Below are positions 1-7,593 of a DNA stretch of 64,000 nt, in pieces. The stretch's first letter is position 1, and every line of letters starts with the position of its first letter. Origin of the DNA: Duganella rivi (lineage in GTDB: Bacteria; Pseudomonadota; Gammaproteobacteria; Burkholderiales; Burkholderiaceae_D); contig NZ_WWCK01000003.1 in the NCBI RefSeq assembly GCF_009857435.1, forward strand, positions 310,001-374,000, written 5' to 3'. The notes beneath the pieces are model-generated. The model was not told where the DNA came from and did no database searches. It saw only the letters and a list, made by a program, of their open reading frames with translations. A program made the position numbers and the translations under genes.

Positions 1-1121
1 TCCCAGAACACGCGCTGCGGATTGAGTGGCTTGGCTTCGTTCATGGCGCGCGCCTCCAGCACGCGCCACCAATCGGCGACGTTGCTCTCGATGCGCTGGC
101 GCCAGCTGGTGTCGGTGTTTTGCTCCAGCAGCGGCAGCAGCGCTTCCAGCGTGGCCGCACTGTCGCCGGTCAGGCAGACTTCCATCGGATAGCGCAGGTT
201 GAGCATGCGGCCATCGATATCGATCTGCACGCCGCGCGCCTTGCCTTCCTTGGGCAGGAACTCGGCATAGGGGAAGGCGGAACCGACCATCAGCAGGGTG
301 TCGCACTCGTTCATCAAGTCCCAGCTGGGCTTGGTGCCGAGCAGGCCGATGGCGCCGGTTACGTAGGGCAGGGCATCCGGCACGGCCGCCTTGCCGAGCA
401 GCGCCTTCGCGATGCCGGCGCCGAGCCGTTCCGCCACGGCGATCAGCGCATCGGTCGCATGCAGCGCGCCAGCGCCGGCCAGGATGGCGACTTTCTTGCC
501 GCTGTTGAGCACTGCGGCGGCGCGTTGCAGGTCGGACTGTGGCGGCACGCTTGCGCGGCCGGTATAGCCGATGCCGCTGTGAACCGTGCCATGTTCGCGC
601 GGTGGCGTTTCAACCGCCTTCATGTCCTGCAGGTCGTTGGGCAGGATTACGCAGGTGACGGTGCGGCGCTCCATGGCGATGCGCATGGCGCGGTCAATCA
701 GGTGGCGCACCTGCGCCGGCGTGGTGGCCATCTGGACGAAGTCGTGCGCGACGTCCTTGAACAGCGACAGCAAATCGACCTCCTGCTGGTAGTCGCCGCC
801 AAGCGCCATGCGGCTTTGCTGGCCGACGATGGCGACCACCGGCTGGTGATCCATCTTGGCATCATACAAACCGTTGAGCAGATGGATCGCGCCTGGGCCG
901 GATGTGGCCAGGCAGACGCCCACTTCGCCGCTGAACTTGGCATGGGCGCAGGCCATGAAAGCGGCCAGTTCCTCGTGGCGGGCCTGCACGAACTCGATGC
1001 CGGTATCGCCGTGGCCGAAGGCGCCGATGACGCCATTGATACCATCGCCGGGATAGCCGTAGATGCGCTGAACGCCCCACGCAGCCAGCCGTTTAAGTAC
1101 AAAATCGCCGACGGTCGCCAT
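1..1121 (-). CDS. Thiamine-diphosphate enzyme, pyruvate oxidase (PoxB)-like, N-terminal part
   Basis: Partial gene: about 373 N-terminal codons are present and the frame is still open at the window edge. The start is the ATG at 1121-1119. The protein opens with MATVGDFVLKRLAAWGV and has GYPGDGING, the ThDP-enzyme catalytic glutamate in QARHEELAAF, and SGPGAIHLLNGLYDA, which together mark the N-terminal pyrimidine-binding domain of the acetolactate synthase/pyruvate oxidase superfamily. The following part (AILAGAGALHA, then QIDIDG) is the middle, FAD/structural domain. The family is usually 550-600 residues, so the ThDP pyrophosphate-binding domain lies outside. Pyruvate:quinone oxidase is the best guess from the RHEE context and overall pattern; other 2-oxoacid decarboxylases cannot be excluded without the C-terminus. 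Confidence 0.85.
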   Translation of the reverse strand, partial: MATVGDFVLKRLAAWGVQRIYGYPGDGINGVIGAFGHGDTGIEFVQARHEELAAFMACAHAKFSGEVGVCLATSGPGAIHLLNGLYDAKMDHQPVVAIVGQQSRMALGGDYQQEVDLLSLFKDVAHDFVQMATTPAQVRHLIDRAMRIAMERRTVTCVILPNDLQDMKAVETPPREHGTVHSGIGYTGRASVPPQSDLQRAAAVLNSGKKVAILAGAGALHATDALIAVAERLGAGIAKALLGKAAVPDALPYVTGAIGLLGTKPSWDLMNECDTLLMVGSAFPYAEFLPKEGKARGVQIDIDGRMLNLRYPMEVCLTGDSAATLEALLPLLEQNTDTSWRQRIESNVADWWRVLEARAMNEAKPLNPQRVFW

Positions 1122-1213
1122 AACGTACCTCGTTCAAATTGTTGAGGCCCGATTCTAGCGAGGAAGCCCACAGTTGCGCAGCGATAACGTGCGCACCTAA
1201 GGACTACGGCACC

Positions 1214-1249
1214 GTGACAAATGTCACTGCATAAGGTGACGTTTGTCTG
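1214..1249 (+). promoter_or_regulatory. Two CRP/Vfr-like sites upstream of the flp pilin genes
   Basis: GTGACAAATGTCAC at 1214-1227 is a perfect GTGA-N6-TCAC palindrome, the core of CRP-family sites. A degenerate second copy (GTGACGTTTGTC) lies at 1236-1247, 22 bp away, i.e. two helical turns. A possible -10 hexamer TAGAAT is at 1273-1278, which would put the second site near -42 and the first near -64, both usual activator positions. The sites are seen; the promoter placement and the regulator are inferred. Confidence 0.45.
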
Positions 1250-1375
1250 ATGGCGGGAGGAGTGCAGCGGCGTAGAATGCATTTCATCGGCAGCACACAC
1301 GCCATACCTAAAACCTGAACCCCGTTTTAGTTGAGCAGCAAAAAATTCACTCAACCAACTTAAACGAGGTCTATC

Positions 1376-1543
1376 ATGAACGCAGTCAAAAACTTCATCA
1401 ACGACGAAGCCGGCATCACCGCCATCGAATACGCCCTGATGGCAGCAGCCATCGCCGCAGCGATCACCGCTGGCCTGGCCATCCTTGGCCCGAAAATCAC
1501 CGCCTCGTTGACCTACATCTCCGGTTTGATCAAGTCGTCGTAA
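1376..1543 (+). CDS. flp: Flp/TadE-type IVb pilin, copy 1
   Basis: This encodes a 55-residue Flp-family type IVb prepilin, the subunit of Tad (tight adherence) pili. The short leader MNAVKNFINDEAG ends in Gly and is followed by ITAIEYALMAAAIAAAI; the glycine is the prepilin-peptidase site and the Glu-Tyr pair five and six residues later is the Flp hallmark. One hydrophobic helix and a short polar C-terminus (SGLIKSS) complete it. The ATG follows AACGAGGT. A nearly identical second copy begins 48 bp after its stop. No Tad assembly genes (cpaA/tadV, rcpA, tadA) are in the window, so the assembly locus is elsewhere or beyond the edge. Short hairpin potential exists in the leader (CTAAAAC/GTTTTAG, 1308-1330). 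Confidence 0.95.
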   Translation: MNAVKNFINDEAGITAIEYALMAAAIAAAITAGLAILGPKITASLTYISGLIKSS

Positions 1544-1591
1544 TTCCGGCGCCAATCATCCTACCCATCGATCAAACTTAGGAGAACGACC

Positions 1592-1759
1592 ATGAACGCA
1601 ATCAAAAACTTCATCCGCGAAGAAGACGGCATCACCGCAATCGAATACGCCCTGATGGCAGCAGCCATCGCCGCAGCAATCACCGCTGGCCTGGCCATCC
1701 TCGGCCCGAAAATCACCGCCTCGCTGACCTACATCTCGGGCCTGATCAAGTCGTCGTAA
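1592..1759 (+). CDS. flp: Flp/TadE-type IVb pilin, copy 2
   Basis: This is the second 55-residue Flp pilin, identical to the first from the GITAIEY motif to the last residue; differences are confined to the leader (MNAIKNFIREEDG against MNAVKNFINDEAG). It has its own ribosome-binding site (AGGAGAACGACC, ATG). The high nucleotide identity across the mature region, including silent positions, indicates a recent tandem duplication or gene conversion. It is followed after 16 bp by a strong terminator, so both pilins are probably made from one abundant transcript. Confidence 0.95.
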   Translation: MNAIKNFIREEDGITAIEYALMAAAIAAAITAGLAILGPKITASLTYISGLIKSS

Positions 1760-1775
1760 TTCACACAGCGCAAGC

Positions 1776-1807
1776 AAAAGCCGGAGCAAAATTGCTCCGG
1801 CTTTTTT
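1776..1807 (+). terminator. Rho-independent terminator of the flp pair
   Basis: An AGCCGGAGCAA / TTGCTCCGGCT perfect stem with a two-base loop (AA) is followed by TTTTTT. It ends the two-pilin transcript. Confidence 0.93.
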
Positions 1808-1969
1808 ATTTGTGCTCACAAAACATTGTGGTCTTAAGGCGACTTCCGCTTCCGCCCCAACTCGGACCTTCGCACTTATTATCGAAATCCCCAAAGAAGT
1901 AATCTATGCTTGAGACCGGGGCATATCCGAATGCAAATCAAGACTAACAGGACACGCGGACTCGCAGCC

Positions 1970-2836
1970 TTATTTATATGCGACGGAATAAGCACTTTGG
2001 TTCAAATCAGACGTTTTGTGAGAGAAGTGCTGCTTTTCGGTAAAGTACACATCTTCCAGTCGTCGCAAAGGCAATAGATCGCCGTCTAAAACATCGGTCT
2101 TCATGAACCGAAAGGTTTTCAGCTTCTTTAGACGCTCAACAAATGCAATCGTTTTTATCGGGCCGCAATCATGTAACTTCAACTCTTCAAGATTTCCGCA
2201 GTTCCCCAGTTGTTCGTAATCGGATATCTTCTTGCAGACGGAAACAATGAAAGAACGTAGATGCGGCAGATGCAATGGCCCCAGCGCCTCAAGCTTATTC
2301 ATGTAATGCAGCTCAATTTTCCTTAATTTATCAAATCTGGAAACCCCGTCTAAACTGTGAATTGTCGACTGAACCAATTCAAGTTCCTGTAATGCGGGAA
2401 AGGCTGGAAAATCAGCAAGATCACCTGCAACAGATTTATACTTCGATAATCTCAACGATGTAATACCTGACTGATGCGCATTCCTTAGTAAGTTCTCTCT
2501 CCAATCCCCAGACAGCCTTCTAAGGGGCGGTAGCATCGAAAGATCGATTGCTCTAACTACGTGGTCAAGCGATAGCTCCTCCAGCTCTGGAAGAGCACTT
2601 AATCCCTCCATGTCTAAATCAGGAAGTCCCCGCAGAAGAAGTATCTTCAATCCCTTAAATTCGCTAAGCACCTTGAGTGATTCGATTGAACATCCATCAC
2701 GAGATGAAAGACTTATACCGTCAGCATTCTGCTCAGCATAAGCTCGAAGAGACGCAATCTTGTCCGCAGGAAGGAATCGCATCACGCGATATCGCCCCCA
2801 TTTTAAAATTTCAGGTTCACTCGTGTTTTCGTTCAT
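1970..2836 (-). CDS. Leucine-rich-repeat protein
   Basis: The 288-residue product consists mainly of leucine-rich repeats of about 22-24 residues (for example LKILLLRGLPDLDMEGL, LEELSLDHV, LQELELVQSTIHSLDGV, LRKIELHYMNKLEAL, LEELKLHDCGPIKTI). There is no signal peptide or membrane segment, so it is probably a cytoplasmic protein-protein interaction scaffold. The start is the ATG at 2836, after a GGATAAAGT segment. Base composition is clearly more AT-rich than the respiratory genes downstream. It is the last member of a run of small same-strand genes (from about 4.99 kb down to 1.97 kb) separated by a shared repeat, which suggests acquired DNA. Its partner is unknown. Confidence 0.8.
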   Translation of the reverse strand: MNENTSEPEILKWGRYRVMRFLPADKIASLRAYAEQNADGISLSSRDGCSIESLKVLSEFKGLKILLLRGLPDLDMEGLSALPELEELSLDHVVRAIDLSMLPPLRRLSGDWRENLLRNAHQSGITSLRLSKYKSVAGDLADFPAFPALQELELVQSTIHSLDGVSRFDKLRKIELHYMNKLEALGPLHLPHLRSFIVSVCKKISDYEQLGNCGNLEELKLHDCGPIKTIAFVERLKKLKTFRFMKTDVLDGDLLPLRRLEDVYFTEKQHFSHKTSDLNQSAYSVAYK

Positions 2837-2862
2837 TGATGCTTACTTTATCCTATCTGAAC

Positions 2863-2882
2863 ATGGCTGCTATTGGCCGTAA
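2863..2882. repeat. GGCCG-rich intergenic repeat, copy 1
   Basis: ATGGCTGCTATTGGCCGTAA lies between the LRR gene and its upstream neighbour. It differs at two positions from the copy at 4270-4289. Confidence 0.6.
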
Positions 2883-2891
2883 ACAGCCCAC

Positions 2892-3254
2892 CTAATTTAC
2901 ACGTAGCAGCCGTGTTTCCACGCAACCTCGGGCTACCCCTCCGACAAAGAACAACGGAATTTGTGCGAAGATTATAAGCAGAAGTGCCGCTGCAGAGCGA
3001 ATAAACGATTCTTCGGTTGCGTAATATTGAAATGGAAGCCACATGATAAATAGCGCCAAGCCGCCAGAAATTGTTGTGACGCGCAACGCAGTTCGACCGA
3101 AAATGATGCCCATGAGAAGCGACGTCCCTGCCACGAAAACAAGAATCAATAGTGCCGAAAGCCACGGGGCCGTCTGAGCTGTACTGGCATTACTACCGAA
3201 CATCGCAGCGAGTGCAATGAACAGAAAAGCGCTAATGGCGGCAATTACCTTCAT
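2892..3254 (-). CDS. Hypothetical four-helix membrane protein
   Basis: The 120-residue protein starts MKVIAAISAFLFIALAAMFG, which could be a signal peptide or first membrane helix, followed by three more hydrophobic segments (SALLILVFVAGTSLLMGIIFG, TISGGLALFIMWLPF, SAAALLLIIFAQIPLFFVGGV). No family was recognised. It sits in the AT-rich island, on the same strand as its neighbours, bracketed by two copies of the GGCCG-rich repeat. It is likely an inner-membrane protein of unknown role. Confidence 0.65.
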   Translation of the reverse strand: MKVIAAISAFLFIALAAMFGSNASTAQTAPWLSALLILVFVAGTSLLMGIIFGRTALRVTTISGGLALFIMWLPFQYYATEESFIRSAAALLLIIFAQIPLFFVGGVARGCVETRLLRVN

Positions 3255-3286
3255 GTGCAGACTTTCTTAAAATTCTTGCGAAACCG

Positions 3287-3306
3287 ACCGGCCGCTTGTG
3301 GCCGGT
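3287..3306. repeat. GGCCG-rich intergenic repeat, copy 2 (hairpin form)
   Basis: ACCGGCC-N6-GGCCGGT forms a perfect 7-bp stem between two small membrane-protein genes. It is a diverged member of the repeat at 2863 and 4270. Confidence 0.6.
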
Positions 3307-3324
3307 TGCTGTCGAGTACAATAG

Positions 3325-3624
3325 CTAGGCCAACAGCTTATACACAAGCATAACTGGAATAGATGCTGCGGTAAGTCCTAAGGCATAGGCGCTCAAGGAC
3401 AGGGATGTCTTGCGAGCCAGATAAAGCAATCGCCAACAATACGCTCCTATGCCGCCGCCAAGAAAGATAAATATCAAGGATACGAAACCAAGTATGAAGA
3501 AGCCTTGGAAATCCGACGGTCTTAGTGCCGAGTATGCCACCGCGACACCAAGGGCAACCGCTACTACACTGCTTGAACCATAGGTTTTCAACCTATTATT
3601 CAGGTCAGCTTGCCTTTCTTCCAT
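3325..3624 (-). CDS. Hypothetical three-helix membrane protein
   Basis: The 99-residue protein has a short basic N-terminus (MEERQADLNNRLKTYG) and three predicted membrane helices (SVVAVALGVAVAYSAL, FFILGFVSLIFIFLGGGIGAY, YALGLTAASIPVMLVYKLL). No family was recognised. The ATG at 3624 follows AAAGGAAGCAT, a good ribosome-binding site. It belongs to the same-strand small-gene run; a repeat copy lies on each side. Confidence 0.65.
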   Translation of the reverse strand: MEERQADLNNRLKTYGSSSVVAVALGVAVAYSALRPSDFQGFFILGFVSLIFIFLGGGIGAYCWRLLYLARKTSLSLSAYALGLTAASIPVMLVYKLLA

Positions 3625-3646
3625 ATGCTTCCTTTGTTAATTTTTC

Positions 3647-3668
3647 GACTGGCCGTTTCTGGCCGGAT
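3647..3668. repeat. GGCCG-rich intergenic repeat, copy 3
   Basis: The segment beginning GACTGGCCGTTTCTGGCC lies just upstream of the 99-residue membrane protein. It shares the GGCCG-N5-GGCCG layout with the other copies. Confidence 0.55.
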
Positions 3669-3765
3669 TCGGCCTGCATGACCAGAATAGCATCTTGCCC
3701 ACTTGCAAAGTTCACAATTTGTCACGAATGGGAGCCAGTCGCCCAAAGCCGCGTGCGCACTAGCA

Positions 3766-4224
3766 CTATGCAGGGCGAGTTGACCGGCATTCGCGAACCG
3801 GGTCATGGGATCGGCAATAGCCGGCGTGCTGCGCTATACCAGCGGCCCTTCCTTCCGCGTTAATTGTCACGGTTAGGGTGAACTGATCACCCCATTCTCG
3901 CTTGTAGTAACTAATCCTAGGCCAGGGTGGAGGTGCGAAGTCAAGCGCGACACTTGCCATCGTGATTTCCTCTAGTCCGATTCGCGAGAGGTTCGCCAGC
4001 TTTTCAAGAAGACGGCGATAGTGCGTCAATATAGGGATGAATTCGGACGACGACGGAAGAATGGATAACGTCAGCAAATCAAGTATTACCGTGGTCCGAC
4101 CACACTGCTCGGCCAGCGAACGTAGTTTTCCGATTGCCCAGTAGCCATCCAGATCGTTGTTCCGGCTATTGAATGAGCCGCACAAACCGATGGCAATATT
4201 CCTCAGGCGCGCCCCTCTAGGCAT
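3766..4224 (-). CDS. Hypothetical cytoplasmic protein of the small-gene island
   Basis: The 152-residue protein has no signal peptide or membrane helix. The stretch IAIGLCGSFNSRNNDLDGYW near the N-terminus and the C-terminal CRSHDPVRECRS look conserved; I recall unnamed proteins with this layout in environmental proteobacteria but know no function. The gene is in the AT-rich island, same strand as its neighbours, and follows repeat copy 4. The start at 4224 has only a weak Shine-Dalgarno. A role in defence or signalling is possible but nothing in the sequence shows it. Confidence 0.6.
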   Translation of the reverse strand: MPRGARLRNIAIGLCGSFNSRNNDLDGYWAIGKLRSLAEQCGRTTVILDLLTLSILPSSSEFIPILTHYRRLLEKLANLSRIGLEEITMASVALDFAPPPWPRISYYKREWGDQFTLTVTINAEGRAAGIAQHAGYCRSHDPVRECRSTRPA

Positions 4225-4269
4225 ACATCAGTCCCATTCAATTAATTTAGTGCATTACGTCCAGACACT

Positions 4270-4289
4270 ATGGCCGCTATTGGCCGTTA
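4270..4289. repeat. GGCCG-rich intergenic repeat, copy 4
   Basis: ATGGCCGCTATTGGCCGTTA; its last three bases are the stop codon (TAA on the minus strand) of the 69-residue gene. It is the clearest copy and nearly matches copy 1. Confidence 0.6.
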
Positions 4290-4496
4290 GCCGCAGTGGC
4301 CGGAATTCAAGTACGCATTTAGTTCCACAGCGTCCATTTGAGATACGGAGTCTTCAATCATTTCAAGTGCCAAAAAACCTTCACGGCTACGCACAAAGCT
4401 TGTTTCGATATGCGTCAGTTGCCGTTGCAAAATGCGTTCGCAATCTACAAGAATTTTAGCCTGCCAAGCTTTAGCTGTTTTCTCATTGTTCTTCAT
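4287..4496 (-). CDS. Small hypothetical protein
   Basis: A 69-residue acidic/helical protein beginning MKNNEKTAKAWQAKILVDCE, with an internal REGFLALEMIEDSVS. The frame is open upstream to 4571, but the ATG at 4496 has an AGAAG just ahead and a composition typical of a protein start; the longer form would add 25 residues. No family was recognised. The stop overlaps repeat copy 4. It is part of the same-strand run of the island. Confidence 0.5.
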   Translation of the reverse strand: MKNNEKTAKAWQAKILVDCERILQRQLTHIETSFVRSREGFLALEMIEDSVSQMDAVELNAYLNSGHCG

Positions 4497-4508
4497 GCTC
4501 TTCTCGCG

Positions 4509-4529
4509 ATGGTCTGCTGCTGGCCGGAT
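4509..4529. repeat. GGCCG-rich intergenic repeat, copy 5 (degenerate)
   Basis: The segment ATGGTCTGCTGCTGGCCGG lies just upstream of the 69-residue gene and resembles copies 1 and 4. Confidence 0.45.
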
Positions 4530-4704
4530 GCCGCCGAAGATGATGAGCATATCATCATTGCTCAAGTGCAAAGTTCACGGTTTGTCACCGCGAGGCAGAG
4601 GCTGGCCGCAAGCTGCCGTTGATCTTATTTGCACAGTTTCGCGGGTTGCGGCAAGCGACGTTGTCGGATTGCCAGAACTGGCCCCGCCGAATGACTCACC
4701 AGTT

Positions 4705-4993
4705 TTAGGATTGCAGTGCATCCTGCAATTTCATGCGTAAAGCATCGCGTTCTGCTAGCGAAGGGATTTGGTCGTTGGCGGCGGTCGTCAGACGCGATAC
4801 GTCCGCGCGGGGTATGGTCGCCATATCCGCGTAGACAACGAGGCTGCGAAAAGCGAAGTTATGAGCTGCGCACATCCAGATTTTGCTCCAGGTGCTTAGC
4901 CTTTGGAGTTTGCCTTGGACGCTTGCTCGTAATGAGTTTCTCGCAATTCAACAGGGCTTCGATGATGTCATCGGTTAGGCTGGAGGGATCCAT
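4705..4993 (-). pseudogene. Decayed small gene(s): two overlapping fragments in different frames
   Basis: The 5' piece (4993-4859, 44 codons) starts at an ATG after AGGATCAAAA and reads MDPSSLTDDIIEALLNCEKL, then stops. From about 4870 a second, protein-like frame runs to the stop at 4705 (…HNFAFRSLVVYADMATIPR…, ending RMKLQDALQS), with an internal ATG at 4824. The good start signal on the first piece and the absence of one on the second suggest a frameshifted or truncated ancestral gene, but two independent tiny genes are possible. The product is not recognised. The stretch 4497-4704 downstream holds nothing I can identify apart from repeat copy 5. Confidence 0.4.
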
Positions 4994-5105
4994 TTTTGAT
5001 CCTCGTTGGGGGGGTCTTGCTGCTTCGCAGCAACGTTGATAAATGCTCAAAATGACACCGGCCGCGCGAGGCGGCCGGTGTTGTTATTTTGCTGCTAAAG
5101 CGCGA

Positions 5106-6461
5106 TTAATTGTCGCGGATATTCCACGCCCGGTTGATGCTCAGCGCGGCCAGCGAGCTCACCGCGCCCGACAGCAGGTACAAACCCGCATATGCCAGGC
5201 CGAAGTGCGAGGACACGCCCAAGGCCACCAGCGGCGCAAAGCCTGCGCCCACCAGCCATGCCACGTCCGAGGTCAACGCCGCGCCGGTGTAGCGGTATTT
5301 CTGCGGGAAGTTGGAGGTCACCGCGCCGGCGGCCTGGCCGTACGACAGGCCCAGCAGCGAGAAGCCGATCAGGATGAAGGCATCCTGGCCCATTTCGCCG
5401 CCGTCGATCAGGAACGGCACGAACAGGCTGAAGATACCGATCATGGTCGCCAGCGTGCCCAGCGTGCGGCGGCGGCCGACGCGATCAGCCACGTAGCCGG
5501 AGATGATGATGCCGATCGCCATCAGCGCCACGCCCACCATCTGCACCTGCAGGAACCCAGCCAGCGAACGCTGCGAGGTGAGGGTGATCCACGACAGCGG
5601 GAACACGGTCACGAGGTGGAACAGCGCGTAGCTGGCCAGTGCAGCCAGCGCGCCAATGATGACGTTGCGCGACTGCGAACTCATCAATTCACCAACCGGC
5701 ACCGGATCGAGCTGATGCTCATCCAGCAGGTGCGAGTATTCATGCGTGGTCACCAGGCGCAGGCGGGCAAACAGCGCCACCACGTTGATGGCAAACGCCA
5801 CGTAGAACGGGAAGCGCCAGCCCCAGTCGAGGAAGTCCAGCGAGCTTAGCGTCGAGAGCATGTAGGCAAACAGGCCGGCCGCGATGACGAAGCCGATCGG
5901 CGCGCCCAACTGCCCCAGCATGGCGTACCAGCCGCGCTTGTGCTCAGGCGCATTCAAGGCCAGCAGCGACGGCAAGCCGTCCCACGAACCGCCCTGCGCA
6001 ATGCCTTGCCCAATTCGCAAGATGGACAGGATGACAATCGACCATGTCCCCAAACTGGCATAGTCCGGAAGGAAGGCGATGCCGGCCGTGGACACGCCCA
6101 TAATCAGTAGCGCCAGGGTAAGTTTAGCTTCGCGGGTGAAATGGTGTTGGACTGCCATAAAAGCCACAGTTCCTATCGGACGGGCAATAAAGGCAAGCGC
6201 AAAAATGGCAAAAGCGTATAGTGTGCCGTCAAGCCTACTCTCGTACGGGAAGAACACCGACGGGAATACCAAGGCTGAGGCGATGGCGTAGACGAAGAAG
6301 TCGAAATATTCGGAAGCGCGCCCGATGACCACGCCAATCGCTATTTCCCCGGGAGAGATATGCCCATCCCTGGCATTGATGCTCCTAGCACCAGGGCTCG
6401 TTTGATGATGTTCGTGGACGCCAGCTGCTTGGACGTCACTAATAGAAGTCGTGTTAGCCAT
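5106..6461 (-). CDS. MFS transporter (metabolite:H+ symporter-like)
   Basis: The 451-residue inner-membrane transporter (start ATG 6461, preceded by AAGAGA) has about twelve hydrophobic helices. The first helix region (GVVIGRASEYFDFFVYAIASALVFPSVFF) and the loop ARPIGTVAFMAVQHHFTREAKL correspond to the SHS/MHS (ProP/ShiA) branch of the major facilitator superfamily, although the usual GxxxDRxGRR loop is changed here. The second-half loop GYVADRVGRRRTLG keeps the MFS signature. Substrates in this branch are carboxylates, shikimate or osmolytes; the specific one cannot be told. It is divergent from cyoA, sharing a 130-bp control region. The 5' stretch is rich in His/Ser and probably cytoplasmic. 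Confidence 0.85.
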   Translation of the reverse strand: MANTTSISDVQAAGVHEHHQTSPGARSINARDGHISPGEIAIGVVIGRASEYFDFFVYAIASALVFPSVFFPYESRLDGTLYAFAIFALAFIARPIGTVAFMAVQHHFTREAKLTLALLIMGVSTAGIAFLPDYASLGTWSIVILSILRIGQGIAQGGSWDGLPSLLALNAPEHKRGWYAMLGQLGAPIGFVIAAGLFAYMLSTLSSLDFLDWGWRFPFYVAFAINVVALFARLRLVTTHEYSHLLDEHQLDPVPVGELMSSQSRNVIIGALAALASYALFHLVTVFPLSWITLTSQRSLAGFLQVQMVGVALMAIGIIISGYVADRVGRRRTLGTLATMIGIFSLFVPFLIDGGEMGQDAFILIGFSLLGLSYGQAAGAVTSNFPQKYRYTGAALTSDVAWLVGAGFAPLVALGVSSHFGLAYAGLYLLSGAVSSLAALSINRAWNIRDN

Positions 6462-6591
6462 AGTCTCTTGTCTCGTGTTAGTTGTTATCACAAGGGCTGT
6501 CCAGGCGGGTAGGACAAAGTGTCCAATGGCAAGAACAGTCCTTAGTGAGTACAGTAGCATGTTCCCAATATTCTGTAACGTACATTACCGC

Positions 6592-7593
6592 ATGATTCCT
6601 CCTATCGTTCGTCGTGGATTGCTCCTCGCACCGTTATTGTGGCTCGCTGGCTGCGATACGGTGGTGCTCAATCCTTCCGGGGATATCGCAGCGCAGCAGG
6701 CACACCTTGTCGTTGTGTCAACCTTGCTGATGCTGTTGATTATCGTACCTGTCATGTTCTTGATCTGTCTGTTCGCTTGGCGCTATAGAAAGTCAAATAC
6801 CGCCGCCGAATACAAGCCAGACTGGGACCACTCCACCAAGCTGGAACTGCTGATCTGGGGCGCTCCGCTGCTGATCATCATCGTGCTGGGCCTGATCACC
6901 TGGATCTACACCCACTTGCTCGACCCTTACCGTCCGCTGAGCCGCATCGACGAAAACCGTCCGATCGCTGCCGGCGTCAAGCCGCTGGAAGTACAAGTGG
7001 TGTCGATGGACTGGAAATGGATGTTCATCTACCCAGAGCAGGGCATCGCTACCGTGAACGAACTGGTCACCCCGATCGACGTTCCAGTACGCTTCCACAT
7101 GACCTCGACTTCGGTGATGAATGCGTTCTACATCCCTGCGCTGGCCGGTATGGTCTACACCATGCCTTCCATGGAAACGCAGCTGAACGCGGTAATGAAC
7201 AAGGTAGGCGTGTATGACGGCTTCTCCGCTAACTACAGCGGCGCCGGCTTCTCCGACATGAAGTTCAAGTACCACGGCGTAACGCAAGCAGACTTCGACG
7301 CATGGGTCGCCAAGACCAAGGCCAGCACCACCGTGCTGAACCGCGCTGAATTCCTGTCGCTGGACAAGCCGACCATCAAGCACCCGATCATGCATTTCGG
7401 TACCGTGGAGAAGGGTATGTACGACCTGATCCTGAACCGTTGCGTGGCTGAAGGCTCGGTCTGCATGAACACCCAGATGCACCAGGATGCCACCCGCATC
7501 AAGGCAGCTGCAGCAGCCAAGAAACTGCCAGAAGACGTGTGCGAACCGACCACCACCGTCGCCGCTACTGCTCAACCTACCCGTAAAGAATGA
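6592..7593 (+). CDS. cyoA: Cytochrome bo3 ubiquinol oxidase subunit II
   Basis: This is subunit II of the proton-pumping quinol oxidase (333 residues). The N-terminus is a lipoprotein signal peptide with lipobox LAGC, followed by two membrane helices and a periplasmic cupredoxin domain. The Cu-A ligands of cytochrome c oxidases are absent, as expected for quinol oxidases, while the structural motif [20 protein letters not shown] is kept. The C-terminal tail has extra cysteines ([12 protein letters not shown]). The start was chosen because the signal peptide begins at this ATG; upstream in-frame codons overlap the divergent MFS control region. A GGACA-N3-TGTCC inverted repeat (6512-6524) upstream is a possible operator. 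It is the first gene of an operon running to about 13.9 kb. Confidence 0.96.
   Translation: MIPPIVRRGLLLAPLLWLAGCDTVVLNPSGDIAAQQAHLVVVSTLLMLLIIVPVMFLICLFAWRYRKSNTAAEYKPDWDHSTKLELLIWGAPLLIIIVLGLITWIYTHLLDPYRPLSRIDENRPIAAGVKPLEVQVVSMDWKWMFIYPEQGIATVNELVTPIDVPVRFHMTSTSVMNAFYIPALAGMVYTMPSMETQLNAVMNKVGVYDGFSANYSGAGFSDMKFKYHGVTQADFDAWVAKTKASTTVLNRAEFLSLDKPTIKHPIMHFGTVEKGMYDLILNRCVAEGSVCMNTQMHQDATRIKAAAAAKKLPEDVCEPTTTVAATAQPTRKE

Noticed and set aside
120..1145. Long plus-strand open frame
   Set aside because: It is antisense to the clear ThDP-enzyme frame on the minus strand and has an Ala/Gly/His-rich shadow composition.
698..1894. Minus-strand frames opposite the flp genes (285 and 112 codons)
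   Set aside because: They duplicate the same reverse-complement words because the pilins are repeated; no protein-like features.
1970..4993. attC sites in the AT-rich island
   Set aside because: No RYYYAAC…GTTRRRY pairs were found between the genes; the shared motif there is a different GGCCG repeat.
5043..5849. Plus-strand 268-codon frame
   Set aside because: Antisense shadow of the MFS transporter, rich in Arg/Gln/His.
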